A DNA stretch of 59,713 bases from a virus. Position 1 is the stretch's first letter, and each line of letters opens with the position of its first letter. This document shows, piece after piece, positions 21,727 through 28,490 of this stretch. Under the pieces are notes generated by a model. The model saw nothing but the letters and a program-made list of their open reading frames with translations, had not been told where the DNA came from and did not search any database. The translations under genes and the position numbers were made by a program. Where the stretch lies: IMG/VR virus record IMGVR_UViG_3300046665_000288, positions 1 through 59,713 of that record. One strand, 5' to 3'.

Positions 21727-22240
21727 CCTCGATGAACTTCGCAAGCAGGCGGAAGCCGCGCCGTCGGTCCTAGTCGACTCCGCCGTGCTGCTTCGATTGC
21801 TCGATTCTGTGATCGTCGTCACATTAAATGCGCCTAAGAAGCGAGCCAGACGCGAGAAGGAACCCGCCAACCCGGATGATGAGGTCTGCGCGCGCTGGTT
21901 GTTCAAGGTGCTGCAGAAGACGGCCCCGAAAGCCAAAGAGCCGAACTTCACGAGCTGGACGAACGACGTCCGCCTTATGCGCCAGCGCGACGAGCGGACG
22001 CACAAAGAGATCTGCGAGCTGTTCCTTTGGGCGCATAAGAGCGACTTCTGGCGCGGGAACATCCTCTCGCCGAAGAACCTGCGCGAACACTGGGATCGAC
22101 TCACGATACAGAAAGAAGCGGCCAACGAGCCTAAGGCTCCGATCAGGGAAAGTGTCGATGAGCGGAATGCACGCTTGCGGGCAGAGTTCCTCGGCGGGCA
22201 GTCGGCGCCGACGCCGGATTACCAACTGCTGGAGGCGTGA
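21719..22240 (+). CDS. Replication protein, O/DnaT-like C-terminal domain
   Basis: 173 residues from a GTG at 21719 inside the previous gene's last codons. The core EVCARWLFKVLQKTAPKAKE then TSWTNDVRLMRQRDERTHKE and FLWAHKSDFWRGNILSPKNL with HWDRL is the conserved C-terminal domain of phage replication proteins that load helicase, as in many lambda O-like or DnaD-like proteins. It lacks an N-terminal origin-binding domain, so it may act on a primosome rather than bind iterons. I see no iterons inside the gene. Confidence 0.78.
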   Translation: MSDLDELRKQAEAAPSVLVDSAVLLRLLDSVIVVTLNAPKKRARREKEPANPDDEVCARWLFKVLQKTAPKAKEPNFTSWTNDVRLMRQRDERTHKEICELFLWAHKSDFWRGNILSPKNLREHWDRLTIQKEAANEPKAPIRESVDERNARLRAEFLGGQSAPTPDYQLLEA

Positions 22241-22974
22241 TGGACGCAACTCAAAAACCAGCTTTCATCGAGCGCCTCACAGAGATCATGCTCGCCTACG
22301 GTAAGCCGCTGCACGACAAGGCAGTGTTAGACGCGTGGTGGCGGCAACTGCAAGAGTTCCCGCTTCGAATCGTGGCTATGGCCTTCAGCGCGTACCGGGA
22401 GGAGAACGACACGTTCGCCCCGGTGCCCAACAGCATTTACAAACGCTGCCTCCTGATGGATGGACGCCCCGGCGCCGAGGAGGCGTGGGCGATCGCGCTG
22501 CTCGGCACCGGCGAGACCAACACCGTCGTGTGGACGCAAGAGATTGCCGCTGCGTTCGCGATCTGCCGCCCTGTTCTCGAGTCGAGCGGGGCGATTAGTG
22601 CGCGCAAGCCGTTCCTGGAGGCCTACACGCGCTTGGTGACGGAAGCGAGGGCGGTTCGCCGGCCGGCGGAGTGGCTGGCGTCGCTCGGTTGGGATAAGGA
22701 GCAGCAAGTCCAGGCGATCAAGGTTGCGACGGCGGCAGGGCAACTGACTGGACCCGCGGCGGCTGCGCTGCTGGAAGGTCCGGCCGGCGACCCGACTCCG
22801 GATGCTTCGGCGCGGAATCAGATTTCCAAGATCAAGCAACTCCTCAAGGACATGGCCGACGAGCGCGAGTTGCGCGATCTGGTGGAACTGGAGCGCCGCG
22901 ATCAAGCGGACGCGATTTACAAGATCAGGACCCAGCAGATGGTCAACCGATACCAACAGGGGGCTGCAGCATGA
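22240..22974 (+). CDS. Probable replication accessory (P/helicase-loader-like) protein
   Basis: 244 residues. MDATQKPAFIERLTEIMLAY ... AVLDAWWRQLQEFPLRIVAM is the N-terminal helical domain seen in phage gene products that follow O-like proteins. FAPVPNSIYKRCLLMDGRPG is also typical. The second half is helical and charged. Position directly after the O-like gene (TGATG overlap) suggests helicase loading or primosome assembly. The assignment is by order and pattern, with no catalytic motif. Confidence 0.66.
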   Translation: MDATQKPAFIERLTEIMLAYGKPLHDKAVLDAWWRQLQEFPLRIVAMAFSAYREENDTFAPVPNSIYKRCLLMDGRPGAEEAWAIALLGTGETNTVVWTQEIAAAFAICRPVLESSGAISARKPFLEAYTRLVTEARAVRRPAEWLASLGWDKEQQVQAIKVATAAGQLTGPAAAALLEGPAGDPTPDASARNQISKIKQLLKDMADERELRDLVELERRDQADAIYKIRTQQMVNRYQQGAAA

Positions 22975-23249
22975 CCGTCATACCTGCCGACAACTGCGCC
23001 CGCTGCAAGCACTTCAAGATGAAGGAATACCCAGACCATGCGCGGGTCGGACTTGGGCGGTGCATGGGGTACGACAACGCCCAGCCGCTGACGAATCCGT
23101 TCGTTCCGTGGCAGACCAAGCCCTGTCGCCGATTCTTCAGGGCGCCCGATTTCATGGTTCGGCAGGAGTGGATAGACAAGCAGTTGGCTAAGAAAGAGAC
23201 GAAGCAAACATCAACCGAAGCCGGGATTCCGGCATCGACAACAACCTGA
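22971..23249 (+). CDS. Small cysteine-containing protein, 92 residues
   Basis: MTVIPADNCARCKHFKMKEY then GLGRCMGYDNAQPLTNPFVP and KPCRRFF: a CxxC-x..-C-x..-C zinc knuckle as in small phage 'hypothetical' proteins after replication genes. The tail is disordered (TKQTSTEAGIPASTTT). ATGA overlap with the preceding gene. Confidence 0.7.
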   Translation: MTVIPADNCARCKHFKMKEYPDHARVGLGRCMGYDNAQPLTNPFVPWQTKPCRRFFRAPDFMVRQEWIDKQLAKKETKQTSTEAGIPASTTT

Positions 23250-23263
23250 AAGGACAACACTAG

Positions 23264-23587
23264 ATGGACAACCAGCACAAGAAAATCAAAGGGTATCGCG
23301 ACCTGAGCCAAGCTGAAATCGACCTGATGAATCGCATTAAGGAAAAGGGTGCCGAGTTGCTCGCGCTGCACGCGGATGTCGCGGACCACGTGGCTGCGCA
23401 GGCGAACGCGATCAAACTTTCAGCGGACTCGTTTGCCCTCGCACGGGAACAGATGCCCGTCGAAAAGCGTGAACATGAGAAGGCTTTTCAAGCGGCCGAG
23501 CCTCACCGCTGGGCCGCCATTGCCAAGACCGATATCCAGACCGGTCTAATGGCCTTGATCCGCGCCGTAGCGCAGCCGGCGATCTGA
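23264..23587 (+). CDS. acb2: Acb2/Tad1-hairpin family anti-defence protein
   Basis: 107 residues. The ends match the Acb2 pattern closely: [20 protein letters not shown] then [19 protein letters not shown] at the start, and [20 protein letters not shown] with AVAQP at the end. Acb2 proteins are helical hairpins that assemble into hexamers and soak up the cyclic nucleotides of CBASS; Tad1 relatives bind Thoeris signals. This copy is longer than the usual ~90-95 residues, with an inserted helix (residues ~44-80, [20 protein letters not shown]). AAAGGA precedes the ATG. Function by homology pattern; ligand not known. Confidence 0.85.
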   Translation: MDNQHKKIKGYRDLSQAEIDLMNRIKEKGAELLALHADVADHVAAQANAIKLSADSFALAREQMPVEKREHEKAFQAAEPHRWAAIAKTDIQTGLMALIRAVAQPAI

Positions 23588-23616
23588 TGAGGGCTGCTCC
23601 GCCTGGCCAGCCCGGG

Positions 23617-23649
23617 CGGCAACAACAACGATATGGGTGAGCCCGAACG
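23617..23649 (+). repeat. First copy of a leader element (hairpin + AACAACAACGATA)
   Basis: AACAACAACGATA (23621-23633) follows a short CCGCC...GGCGG stem and lies just before the lipoprotein gene at 23650. The same 13 bases occur at 24038-24050 in front of the MazZ-like gene, also after a GC-rich stem (GCGCC...GGGCGC). Two leaders with the same layout 417 bp apart suggest a shared translation or RNA-binding signal. Confidence 0.5.
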
Positions 23650-23871
23650 ATGAAACGACTAACAATCATGATCGCGCTGCTTCTGGGTGGATGCGCGCCA
23701 GGTACGCGCACGCCGGAGAGTCCGCGCTCCGACGGCACGGTGCTGAGCGTCTACACGGACGACGACTCCGGTTGCCAGTACCTCGGCCAACGGAGTACTA
23801 GTGCCGGCATCACGCCACGCATTGCAGCTGACGGCAAAACGCAGATGGGCTGCAGAGGGACTTCGCGATGA
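23650..23871 (+). CDS. Small lipoprotein with DUF6440-like domain
   Basis: 73 residues. MKRLTIMIALLLGGCAPGTR is a lipoprotein signal with lipobox LLGGC; the mature protein continues SVYTDDDSGCQYLGQRSTSA and ADGKTQMGCR, the DUF6440 pattern. It should be lipidated and sit in the outer or inner membrane. Possible surface or exclusion role in early phage infection. The stop overlaps the next start. Confidence 0.76.
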   Translation: MKRLTIMIALLLGGCAPGTRTPESPRSDGTVLSVYTDDDSGCQYLGQRSTSAGITPRIAADGKTQMGCRGTSR

Positions 23872-23993
23872 TGTTCGCTATTCTTCTCGCGGCGTTCTTG
23901 ATCTGGTTCGTCGACCAAATGATCTGCATGTGGCGGATTCAGAAGCAAGCAGATGAGCGTCGGCGTGCCAAAAAATGTGCTGCCAGGGATTGA
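23868..23993 (+). CDS. Small single-pass membrane protein, 41 residues
   Basis: MMFAILLAAFLIWFVDQMIC then MWRIQKQADERRRAKKCAAR. One transmembrane helix and a strongly basic tail, so N-out C-in. The start overlaps the lipoprotein stop (ATGATG). A 21-codon frame (23996-24061) follows but is too short to call. Confidence 0.66.
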   Translation: MMFAILLAAFLIWFVDQMICMWRIQKQADERRRAKKCAARD

Positions 23994-24037
23994 CAATGAT
24001 GACCCTCGCCTGCGCCACCCGCCGGGCGCTGGGTCGA

Positions 24038-24050
24038 AACAACAACGATA
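24038..24050 (+). repeat. Second copy of AACAACAACGATA leader element
   Basis: Identical 13-mer to 23621-23633, here twelve bases before the ATG of the MazZ-like gene and followed by GAAGGGA, a ribosome site. It could be a coding repeat in a tiny frame (GRNNNDTKG), so a regulatory role is only possible. Confidence 0.5.
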
Positions 24051-24062
24051 CGAAGGGATGAC

Positions 24063-24536
24063 ATGCAAGACACTCACGAAATGCTGACGTTTCACCCGCT
24101 CGAAGGCGCGAAGCCGAGCAACCCGAAGGACATGGTAGGCATGCGCAAGGCGCCGATGTCCACCGTCCCTGCCAACGTCCTCGCTGAGGTGGGCGTCGCG
24201 ATGCTGGAGGGCGCCAGCAAATACGGCCGCCACAATTACCGCGCTGTCGGCGTGCGCGGATCCGTCTACTACGACGGCACGATGCGTCACTTGATGGACT
24301 GGTGGGAGGGCGAGGACATTGACCCCGATTCTGGTATGTCTCACATCACGAAGGCGATCACTTCGCTCGTGGTCCTGCGTGACGCCATGATCCAAGGGAA
24401 GTTCACCGACGATCGCCCGCCGCGCTCCAGGCCGTTCTACCCGAGCCTCAACGCCTGCGCTGCTGCCATCGTCGACCGGTACGCCGACCGCAACCCGACA
24501 CACTACACGATTACGTTCACGGGGCTCGATCAATGA
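24063..24536 (+). CDS. MazZ-like dATP/dGTP diphosphohydrolase
   Basis: 157 residues. NPKDMVGMRKAPMSTVPANV then VAMLEGASKYGRHNYRAVGV and MRHLMDWWEGEDIDPDSGMS with HITKAITSLVVLRDAMIQGK form the dATP/dGTP diphosphohydrolase (MazZ-type, all-alpha NTP pyrophosphatase) domain. The E...E/D residues in WWEGEDIDPDSG could bind magnesium. In phages that use 2-aminoadenine, MazZ makes dGMP for PurZ. No PurZ, DatZ or DpoZ is here, so it probably adjusts nucleotide pools. AAGGGA precedes the ATG. Confidence 0.84.
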   Translation: MQDTHEMLTFHPLEGAKPSNPKDMVGMRKAPMSTVPANVLAEVGVAMLEGASKYGRHNYRAVGVRGSVYYDGTMRHLMDWWEGEDIDPDSGMSHITKAITSLVVLRDAMIQGKFTDDRPPRSRPFYPSLNACAAAIVDRYADRNPTHYTITFTGLDQ

Positions 24537-24787
24537 CGCAAAGCCGGCTTGAATCCCTGATCGAGGCCGTGATCAACACCTGCATCGGCTTCTCCATCAA
24601 CTACTTGGCCAATTTGCTGATCTTTCCGTGGTTCGGGTTTCATATCAGCCTGGGCGCAAACTTCGCAATGGGACTGATCTACACAGTCATTAGCGTTGTC
24701 CGGTCGTACTGCATCCGGCGCTGGTTCAATGCGCGGTTGCACCGTCTTGCGGCTGTGGTGGCGACCTCTATCGAGGCTCGCCCGTGA
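24533..24787 (+). CDS. Small two-helix membrane protein, 84 residues
   Basis: MTQSRLESLIEAVINTCIGF ... NYLANLLIFPWFGFHISLGA ... GLIYTVISVVRSYCIRRWF. Two transmembrane helices, a short periplasmic loop and a basic end. This phage family (DUF7220-like) starts 'QSR.ES..EA..NT' and is very common next to nucleotide and RusA genes. Function unknown. Overlaps both neighbours. Confidence 0.76.
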   Translation: MTQSRLESLIEAVINTCIGFSINYLANLLIFPWFGFHISLGANFAMGLIYTVISVVRSYCIRRWFNARLHRLAAVVATSIEARP

Positions 24788-25155
24788 TCGCGCTTATGCT
24801 GCCATTCCCCAATGCACGTCTGAACCCTAACCGGTCCAAGGGCGTGCATTGGGCTGCCACGTCGGCCCTGCGCAAGTCCGCGCGCACGAGCGCCTACGCA
24901 CTCACTCGAGTTGCGGCGCTGGGCACGCCCTGGTACGACGTGCCACGCAGCAAGGCGCAGACGGTTCCGCTGGTGATCACATTCATCCAGCCTGATCGGC
25001 GCCATCGGGACCGTGACAACCTGCTCGCCGCGTGCAAGCCGGCGCTCGATGGCGTTGCCGATGCCTTGGAAATCAACGATAGCCAGTTTGACCCGGTGAC
25101 GATCCGGCGCGAATACGGTGAGAAGCCCGGAGCTGTGCGCATCGAGATTGGCTGA
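24784..25155 (+). CDS. rusA: RusA-like Holliday junction resolvase
   Basis: 123 residues from a GTG at 24784 overlapping the previous stop. MLPFPNARLNPNRSKGVHWA ... PLVITFIQPDRRHRDRDNLL then ACKPALDGVADALEINDSQF is the RusA fold; the acidic residues D..D.D in the DRRHRDRDN and DALEIND segments are the catalytic type. RusA dimers resolve four-way junctions during phage recombination or before packaging. It ends the rightward early operon. Confidence 0.9.
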   Translation: MIALMLPFPNARLNPNRSKGVHWAATSALRKSARTSAYALTRVAALGTPWYDVPRSKAQTVPLVITFIQPDRRHRDRDNLLAACKPALDGVADALEINDSQFDPVTIRREYGEKPGAVRIEIG

Positions 25156-25176
25156 TGAGAAACGCAGCCGCCTTAA

Positions 25177-25866
25177 CTACTCATTGAGCCCAACTGCAGC
25201 GTCCATAAGCGGAAGCAATGCGTTAACTTTAGTGATCGTCAGTTGACATAGAAAACGCATTTGTCGGCGCATGTCTATTAGCACGGCTCGCCGATGAGAA
25301 TAATCATCATGATCCATGCCTTCCTGAGCATTGTGTGCCCGTATTAATTCTCGAAGCTCGAGCAGTCTTCGGTTGTTGATTTCGGCGACGTCAATAAGCG
25401 ACGCCGCGGCCTCATACGCTTCAATCACTCCGCGACGTATATCCTCGCTATCGATCTCGGTAAGTCTGCCAACTAACGAGTTGAAGACTGGAAACCGTTG
25501 TCGAGGTACGGGTATCTCGCGGTCGAAAATTTCCCCCTCCGCTTCGCGAAGGATCTCCTTAATGTTGGGGCCGTCGAAGCGGCTAGCAAGTATCAAGAGT
25601 TCATCACGTAAGGCCAGACACACGCGCAACGCGGCTTCATTGCGCTGAGCTTGTTCCGATTCGATCGCATCGGACTTTTGTTTGGCTGGAATCCAGATTG
25701 CAATAGCAAGACCAAGCGTGGCGCCGATGGCCTGAACCCATCCAGCGGTTTCGCCCGAGCCAAGTCCCTTCTCCGCGAGCGCCGTGATTAGACCGGCGGA
25801 CAGGAAGGTGCAGATGATGCCTGCGCAAACGGCACCCAATACATGCAGACGAGACGGAAGTAGCAT
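25177..25866 (-). CDS. Membrane protein with cytoplasmic coiled domain (moron)
   Basis: 229 residues. Two transmembrane helices, LGAVCAGIICTFLSAGLITA (~9-28) and GWVQAIGATLGLAIAIWIPA (~41-60), then a long helical soluble part (EQAQRNEAALRVCLALRDEL ... RRAVLIDMRRQMRFLCQL). It is on the opposite strand to all neighbours and less GC-rich, with divergent promoter space shared with the toxin-antitoxin pair. This is the usual setting of lysogen-expressed genes for superinfection exclusion or defence. No catalytic motif, so the role is inference. Confidence 0.7.
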   Translation of the reverse strand: MLLPSRLHVLGAVCAGIICTFLSAGLITALAEKGLGSGETAGWVQAIGATLGLAIAIWIPAKQKSDAIESEQAQRNEAALRVCLALRDELLILASRFDGPNIKEILREAEGEIFDREIPVPRQRFPVFNSLVGRLTEIDSEDIRRGVIEAYEAAASLIDVAEINNRRLLELRELIRAHNAQEGMDHDDYSHRRAVLIDMRRQMRFLCQLTITKVNALLPLMDAAVGLNE

Positions 25867-25912
25867 TTCTCAATGCTAACACAGGTGCAAAGTCAGCAAT
25901 ATATCTTGTATG

Positions 25913-25959
25913 CAGTCGATTACAAATCGCTTGACCGCTTGTAATCAGTCGATTACAAT
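25913..25959 (+). promoter_or_regulatory. Toxin-antitoxin promoter with three 8-bp operator boxes
   Basis: TTGACC (25931-25936), 17 bases, TACAAT (25954-25959) is a strong promoter. GATTACAA occurs at 25918-25925 and 25951-25958, and inverted TTGTAATC at 25939-25946; CAGTCGATTACAA repeats at 25913 and 25946. The boxes overlap the promoter and are likely bound by the antitoxin or toxin-antitoxin complex. They may also act on the divergent membrane-protein gene. Confidence 0.75.
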
Positions 25960-26004
25960 AGCTTCACTGGTTCAGCAAAACCAGGTTGAACAGAAAGGAG
26001 GTAG

Positions 26005-26298
26005 ATGGAAATCAGGCAGCATCCAAAGTTTCAGGAGTTCTTCGCTGAAATAAAGGATGCAGTAACAAAAGCCAAGCTCCTCGCAAACATCAAGAGGCTG
26101 GCAGCTGGAAACCCCGGGAAAGCAAAATCAGTAGGCGAAGGGGTGATGGAGTTGAAGATTGATTACGGACCGGGCTGGAGAATCTACTACACAAAGGTCG
26201 GTAACGAAATCGTGATGCTCCTGACCGGCGGATCGAAGAGCGGGCAGCAACAAGACATCGAAGCTGCCAAGAAGTTGGCCCGAGAGATCGGGAGGTAG
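26005..26298 (+). CDS. Type II toxin, Gp49/HigB (RelE-like) family
   Basis: 97 residues. MEIRQHPKFQEFFAEIKDAV, then LLANIKRLAAGNPGKAKSVG, MELKIDYGPGWRIYYTKVGN and IVMLLTGGSKSGQQQDIEAA follow the phage Gp49-like addiction-module killer family. The conserved YGPGWRIYY and LLTGG.K..Q.. segments are present. Such toxins cut mRNA at the ribosome. AAAGGAGG precedes the ATG. The toxin comes first, antitoxin second, as in higBA. Confidence 0.9.
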   Translation: MEIRQHPKFQEFFAEIKDAVTKAKLLANIKRLAAGNPGKAKSVGEGVMELKIDYGPGWRIYYTKVGNEIVMLLTGGSKSGQQQDIEAAKKLAREIGR

Positions 26299-26360
26299 CA
26301 GAAGCCGGGGAGTGATCCCCGGCACTTACGGGTATCGATAGGAAAATACAAAGGAACGCC

Positions 26361-26735
26361 ATGACAACCATTGATGAAGTAGCGGCCATTGCCGACCCAA
26401 GTGGTTCGAAAATCGAACCATATCCGGTATTTGACATCGCTGCGCACTTGGACTCGCCGGAAGTCGTGGCGGCGTACCTGAGTGAGTTCTTTGCAGAGGG
26501 CGACCCGGCGATGATTGCGTCGGCCCTGAGCGATGCGGCGCGCGCTACTGGTATGCCGGCGGTCGCTGCCAAGTCTGGATTGGCTCGTGAGGCGATTTAT
26601 AAGGCACTGCGACCTGGCAGTCAGCCGCGCATGGAAACGATACTTCGAGTGCTGAAGGCGCTTGGATATCAGCTGGTAGTGCAGCCCATACCGGCTGGAG
26701 ACGACGCGCCCGGCAAGCCAGGCCCGGAAGTATAA
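26361..26735 (+). CDS. Antitoxin, HTH addiction-module (HI1420/HigA-type)
   Basis: 124 residues. FDIAAHLDSPEVVAAYLSEF ... ALSDAARATGMPAVAAKSGL then REAIYKALRPGSQPRMETIL and VLKALGYQLVV is the standard domain of probable addiction module antidote proteins. The helix-turn-helix would bind the operator boxes at 25913-25959. N-terminal and C-terminal tails are longer than usual (family about 100 residues). A terminator follows (26791-26817), so the pair is an independent unit. Confidence 0.88.
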   Translation: MTTIDEVAAIADPSGSKIEPYPVFDIAAHLDSPEVVAAYLSEFFAEGDPAMIASALSDAARATGMPAVAAKSGLAREAIYKALRPGSQPRMETILRVLKALGYQLVVQPIPAGDDAPGKPGPEV

Positions 26736-26790
26736 TTCGTGCTATACAGATAACAAGCCATCCTTTCTGTTCAACTAAATTTGCTACTTC

Positions 26791-26817
26791 AGCCCTCACA
26801 TGTTGAGGGCTTTTTTT
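26791..26817 (+). terminator. Rho-independent terminator after the toxin-antitoxin pair
   Basis: AGCCCTCA (26791-26798), loop CATGT, TGAGGGCT (26804-26811) and then a run of T to 26817. A canonical intrinsic terminator that ends the pair and probably the rightward early transcript. Confidence 0.9.
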
Positions 26818-26909
26818 CGCCTGTTGCGCCTTGCGATTTGGAAAATGTCGGAACAACTTCGATGAATATTGATGAGTGCTAACCTTGTATCCATTCCAAG
26901 GAGCAAGCC

Positions 26910-27455
26910 ATGTTCGCCGAAAAGTACCTTCAATCGCTCAACACGTCGGACCTGAGGGACGACGAACTGCACAACAAAACCGAAGCGCTTGCCGCCGCGG
27001 CGCTGGCGGATCTTTCGGGCGGATCAGGTGACGTCTTTGGCTCGCTCCTGGCCCGCGCCAAGTATGCCGACGGCACGCATCGCAAGACTTTCGAGGCCGG
27101 CAATCACAACCTAGCCGTGCTGCTGCGCGCCTGGACAAAGGTCGTGGTGCAGAAGGGGTTAGATCGCCAGTGGCTCAAGATCAAGCACGAATGGGACATC
27201 AAAGCCGCGTACGGCATCTACGAGAAGATTGCGCGGGTATCGCTGGCCCACTGGCTGCAGGGCGAGTGCGAGGTGTGCAACGGCACGAAGATTGCCGCCG
27301 CCCGTGCGTGCTCGCACTGCGCTGGTACGGGTCGCGAGCCAATCGCCGGCGGCGCGCTGGAAGTTGACCGGGTCAAGGACATGATCTCGGAACTGGAAGG
27401 GCTGTATCAGGCGCACGGAGCACGCGCTGCCGCAAAGCTGCGGAAAGCAGCATAG
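26910..27455 (+). CDS. Zinc-finger protein in the Q position (putative late antiterminator)
   Basis: 181 residues. A helical first half (TEALAAAALADLSGGSGDVF ... LRAWTKVVVQKGLDRQWL), then a four-cysteine zinc finger CEVCNGTKIAAARACSHCAG of DnaJ type. It is the last gene before the structured non-coding block and the late genes. Some lambdoid Q proteins contain a CxxC...CxxC zinc ribbon and occupy just this place. I assign Q only as a hypothesis; there is no extended match I can state. Confidence 0.5.
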   Translation: MFAEKYLQSLNTSDLRDDELHNKTEALAAAALADLSGGSGDVFGSLLARAKYADGTHRKTFEAGNHNLAVLLRAWTKVVVQKGLDRQWLKIKHEWDIKAAYGIYEKIARVSLAHWLQGECEVCNGTKIAAARACSHCAGTGREPIAGGALEVDRVKDMISELEGLYQAHGARAAAKLRKAA

Positions 27456-27499
27456 CCTCAGCGCCGCCGGTAGAATGGCGGAATGACAGCGGAGGATGA

Positions 27500-27940
27500 A
27501 TGACGGACGAGAACCAGTTCCAGCGCGTTCACTGGGACGGCGACGAGTACCAAGCGAGTGACGACGACGGCCCAGACGGCATGCCATTGCGGCCGCGCGG
27601 AGCGGGCCTGTCTGATGCCGACGTAGAGCTGCTGACGCTGGCCGCGCGCGCACTCGGCGCTCAGGTCGAAGTCGTCGACGGAGAGACCTGGCTAAACCTG
27701 CACTTTGCCGACGGCAGGGTCGCGCACAGCTGGAATTCACTGCTGTTCAGCGGCGATGCACTGGATCTTGCGGTGCAACTTGTGCAAGATGGTTACGTGC
27801 TTGGAATAGAGCTTTTCAAGGGAGGTGCATGTGTGTTGGAGTCGTCCGAATCCGGCGATGACCCTTTTGCCGCCACCCGCCGCGCCATCACGCGCGCAGC
27901 TGCTGAGATTGCTGTTGCGAACGCGAAAAAACAGGCGTAA
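27500..27940 (+). CDS. DUF2591-like phage protein, 146 residues
   Basis: ADVELLTLAARALGAQVEVV ... WNSLLFSGDALDLAVQLVQD is the pattern of short phage proteins that read 'W.P..D.GDAL.LAV.L', which resemble DUF2591. Acidic N-terminus (DGDEYQASDDDGPDG), C-terminal helix with RRAITRAAAEIAVANAKKQA. GGAGGA lies before the ATG. Role unknown. Confidence 0.7.
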   Translation: MTDENQFQRVHWDGDEYQASDDDGPDGMPLRPRGAGLSDADVELLTLAARALGAQVEVVDGETWLNLHFADGRVAHSWNSLLFSGDALDLAVQLVQDGYVLGIELFKGGACVLESSESGDDPFAATRRAITRAAAEIAVANAKKQA

Positions 27941-27943
27941 ACT
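27915..27943 (+). promoter_or_regulatory. Candidate late promoter
   Basis: TTGCGA (27915-27920), 17 bases, TAAACT (27938-27943) at the end of the 27500 gene. If used, it would start the late transcript that runs through the structured leader with two terminators, as pR' does in lambda. This is a single weak prediction. Confidence 0.35.
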
Positions 27944-28063
27944 TCTGTTCCATACAGTTCCCTCGGCAAAATGTAATGCGCGCTACGGCGCCAACATCAC
28001 CCGGGGCAGTCGAGTGCTCAGCCCGCAATAAAGCCGGCGCTCGCCTGTAAGGAACGTGACTAG

Positions 28064-28085
28064 GCCCGCCAACTCGGCGGGCTTT
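28064..28085 (+). terminator. Intrinsic terminator in the late leader
   Basis: GCCCGCC (28064-28070), loop AACTC, GGCGGGC (28076-28082), then TTTGTCGTTT. A 7-bp perfect stem with a short, interrupted T tract. Confidence 0.75.
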
Positions 28086-28230
28086 GTCGTTTACAGCCTA
28101 CTTGGCAGATAGCCTTGGGGTTCGTAACTATCCGACACACAGCGGTTTGGCCCCGCTGATCTCAACCCAACTGTTGATGCGGCAAACGCTGCCTTATGCG
28201 CCGTCGGCGCCTGACTGGTGCGCAACCAGT

Positions 28231-28314
28231 CACCACAATGCTGAGCCCTATATGGACAGCTATCTGCGCTGGGTCTGACCCGGACGCGAGCAAGTAGGGC
28301 TCAGCATTGTGGTG
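28231..28314. repeat. Perfect 20-bp inverted repeat with 44-bp spacer
   Basis: CACCACAATGCTGAGCCCTA (28231-28250) and its exact complement TAGGGCTCAGCATTGTGGTG (28295-28314). The 44 bases between contain a smaller stem GGGT-CTG-ACCC. A 7-bp hairpin abuts the left arm. As RNA this would be a very stable long hairpin; as DNA it could be a cruciform or a protein site. It does not look like a transposon, as no transposase or target repeat is near. Confidence 0.88.
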
Positions 28315-28396
28315 GATGCGTAGGCCGGTAATTGATAGCCGGTCGCGGCAACGCGCGCTCTTGAGGCGCCTGTCGGGTTTGAATCCCGCCGCTCCA
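28313..28396 (+). ncRNA. tRNA-like element (degenerate or unusual)
   Basis: TGGA(T)GCG at 28313-28320 can pair with CGCTCCA at 28390-28396 as an acceptor stem with one bulge. GGGTTTGAATCCC (near 28374-28386) is a T arm with C56 changed to T. A GNRA stem CGCG-GCAA-CGCG and GCGC-TCTTGAG-GCGC lie between. Starting with T and ending CGCTCCA recalls tRNA-Gln, with TTG in the second loop, but position 33 is C and the D and anticodon arms are not standard. Could be a tRNA relic or a tRNA mimic. Confidence 0.35.
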
Positions 28397-28439
28397 CTGC
28401 AACCTGTCTCCTCTAGGTTCTCTCTCGTTCCTGGACTTC

Positions 28440-28475
28440 GCCGCCTGACGCAGCAATGCGAAGGCGGCATTTTTT
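28440..28475 (+). terminator. Second terminator before the late genes
   Basis: GCCGCC (28440-28445) and GGCGGC (28463-28468) with an inner stem CGCA-GCAA-TGCG, followed by ATTTTTTATT. A Q-type antiterminator would be needed to read through this into the phosphatase and terminase genes. Confidence 0.8.
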
Positions 28476-28490
28476 ATTCTGAGGTCACCC

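Larger units (their letters stand above)
27941..28490 (+). other. 550-bp non-coding structured block between Q-like gene and late genes
   Basis: No gene is supportable on either strand. The block holds a terminator (28064-28085), the 20-bp inverted repeat (28231-28250 / 28295-28314), several small stems (CAGCGG...CCGCTG near 28143-28162, GACTGGT-GCGCA-ACCAGTC at 28213-28231), a tRNA-like element (28313-28396) and a second terminator (28440-28475). It most likely encodes one or more structured RNAs. Confidence 0.65.

Noticed and set aside
21719-22240. Replication origin with iterons in the O-like gene
   Set aside because: No repeated iteron sequence was visible inside or near the gene, and the protein lacks an N-terminal origin-binding domain.
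24063-24536. 2-aminoadenine (Z) genome pathway
   Set aside because: Only the MazZ-like enzyme is present. PurZ, DatZ and DpoZ are not in the window, so a Z genome is not supported.
28313-28396. Functional tRNA-Gln
   Set aside because: Acceptor and T arms fit, but position 33 is C, the anticodon stem is only four pairs and the D arm is irregular; reported only as tRNA-like.
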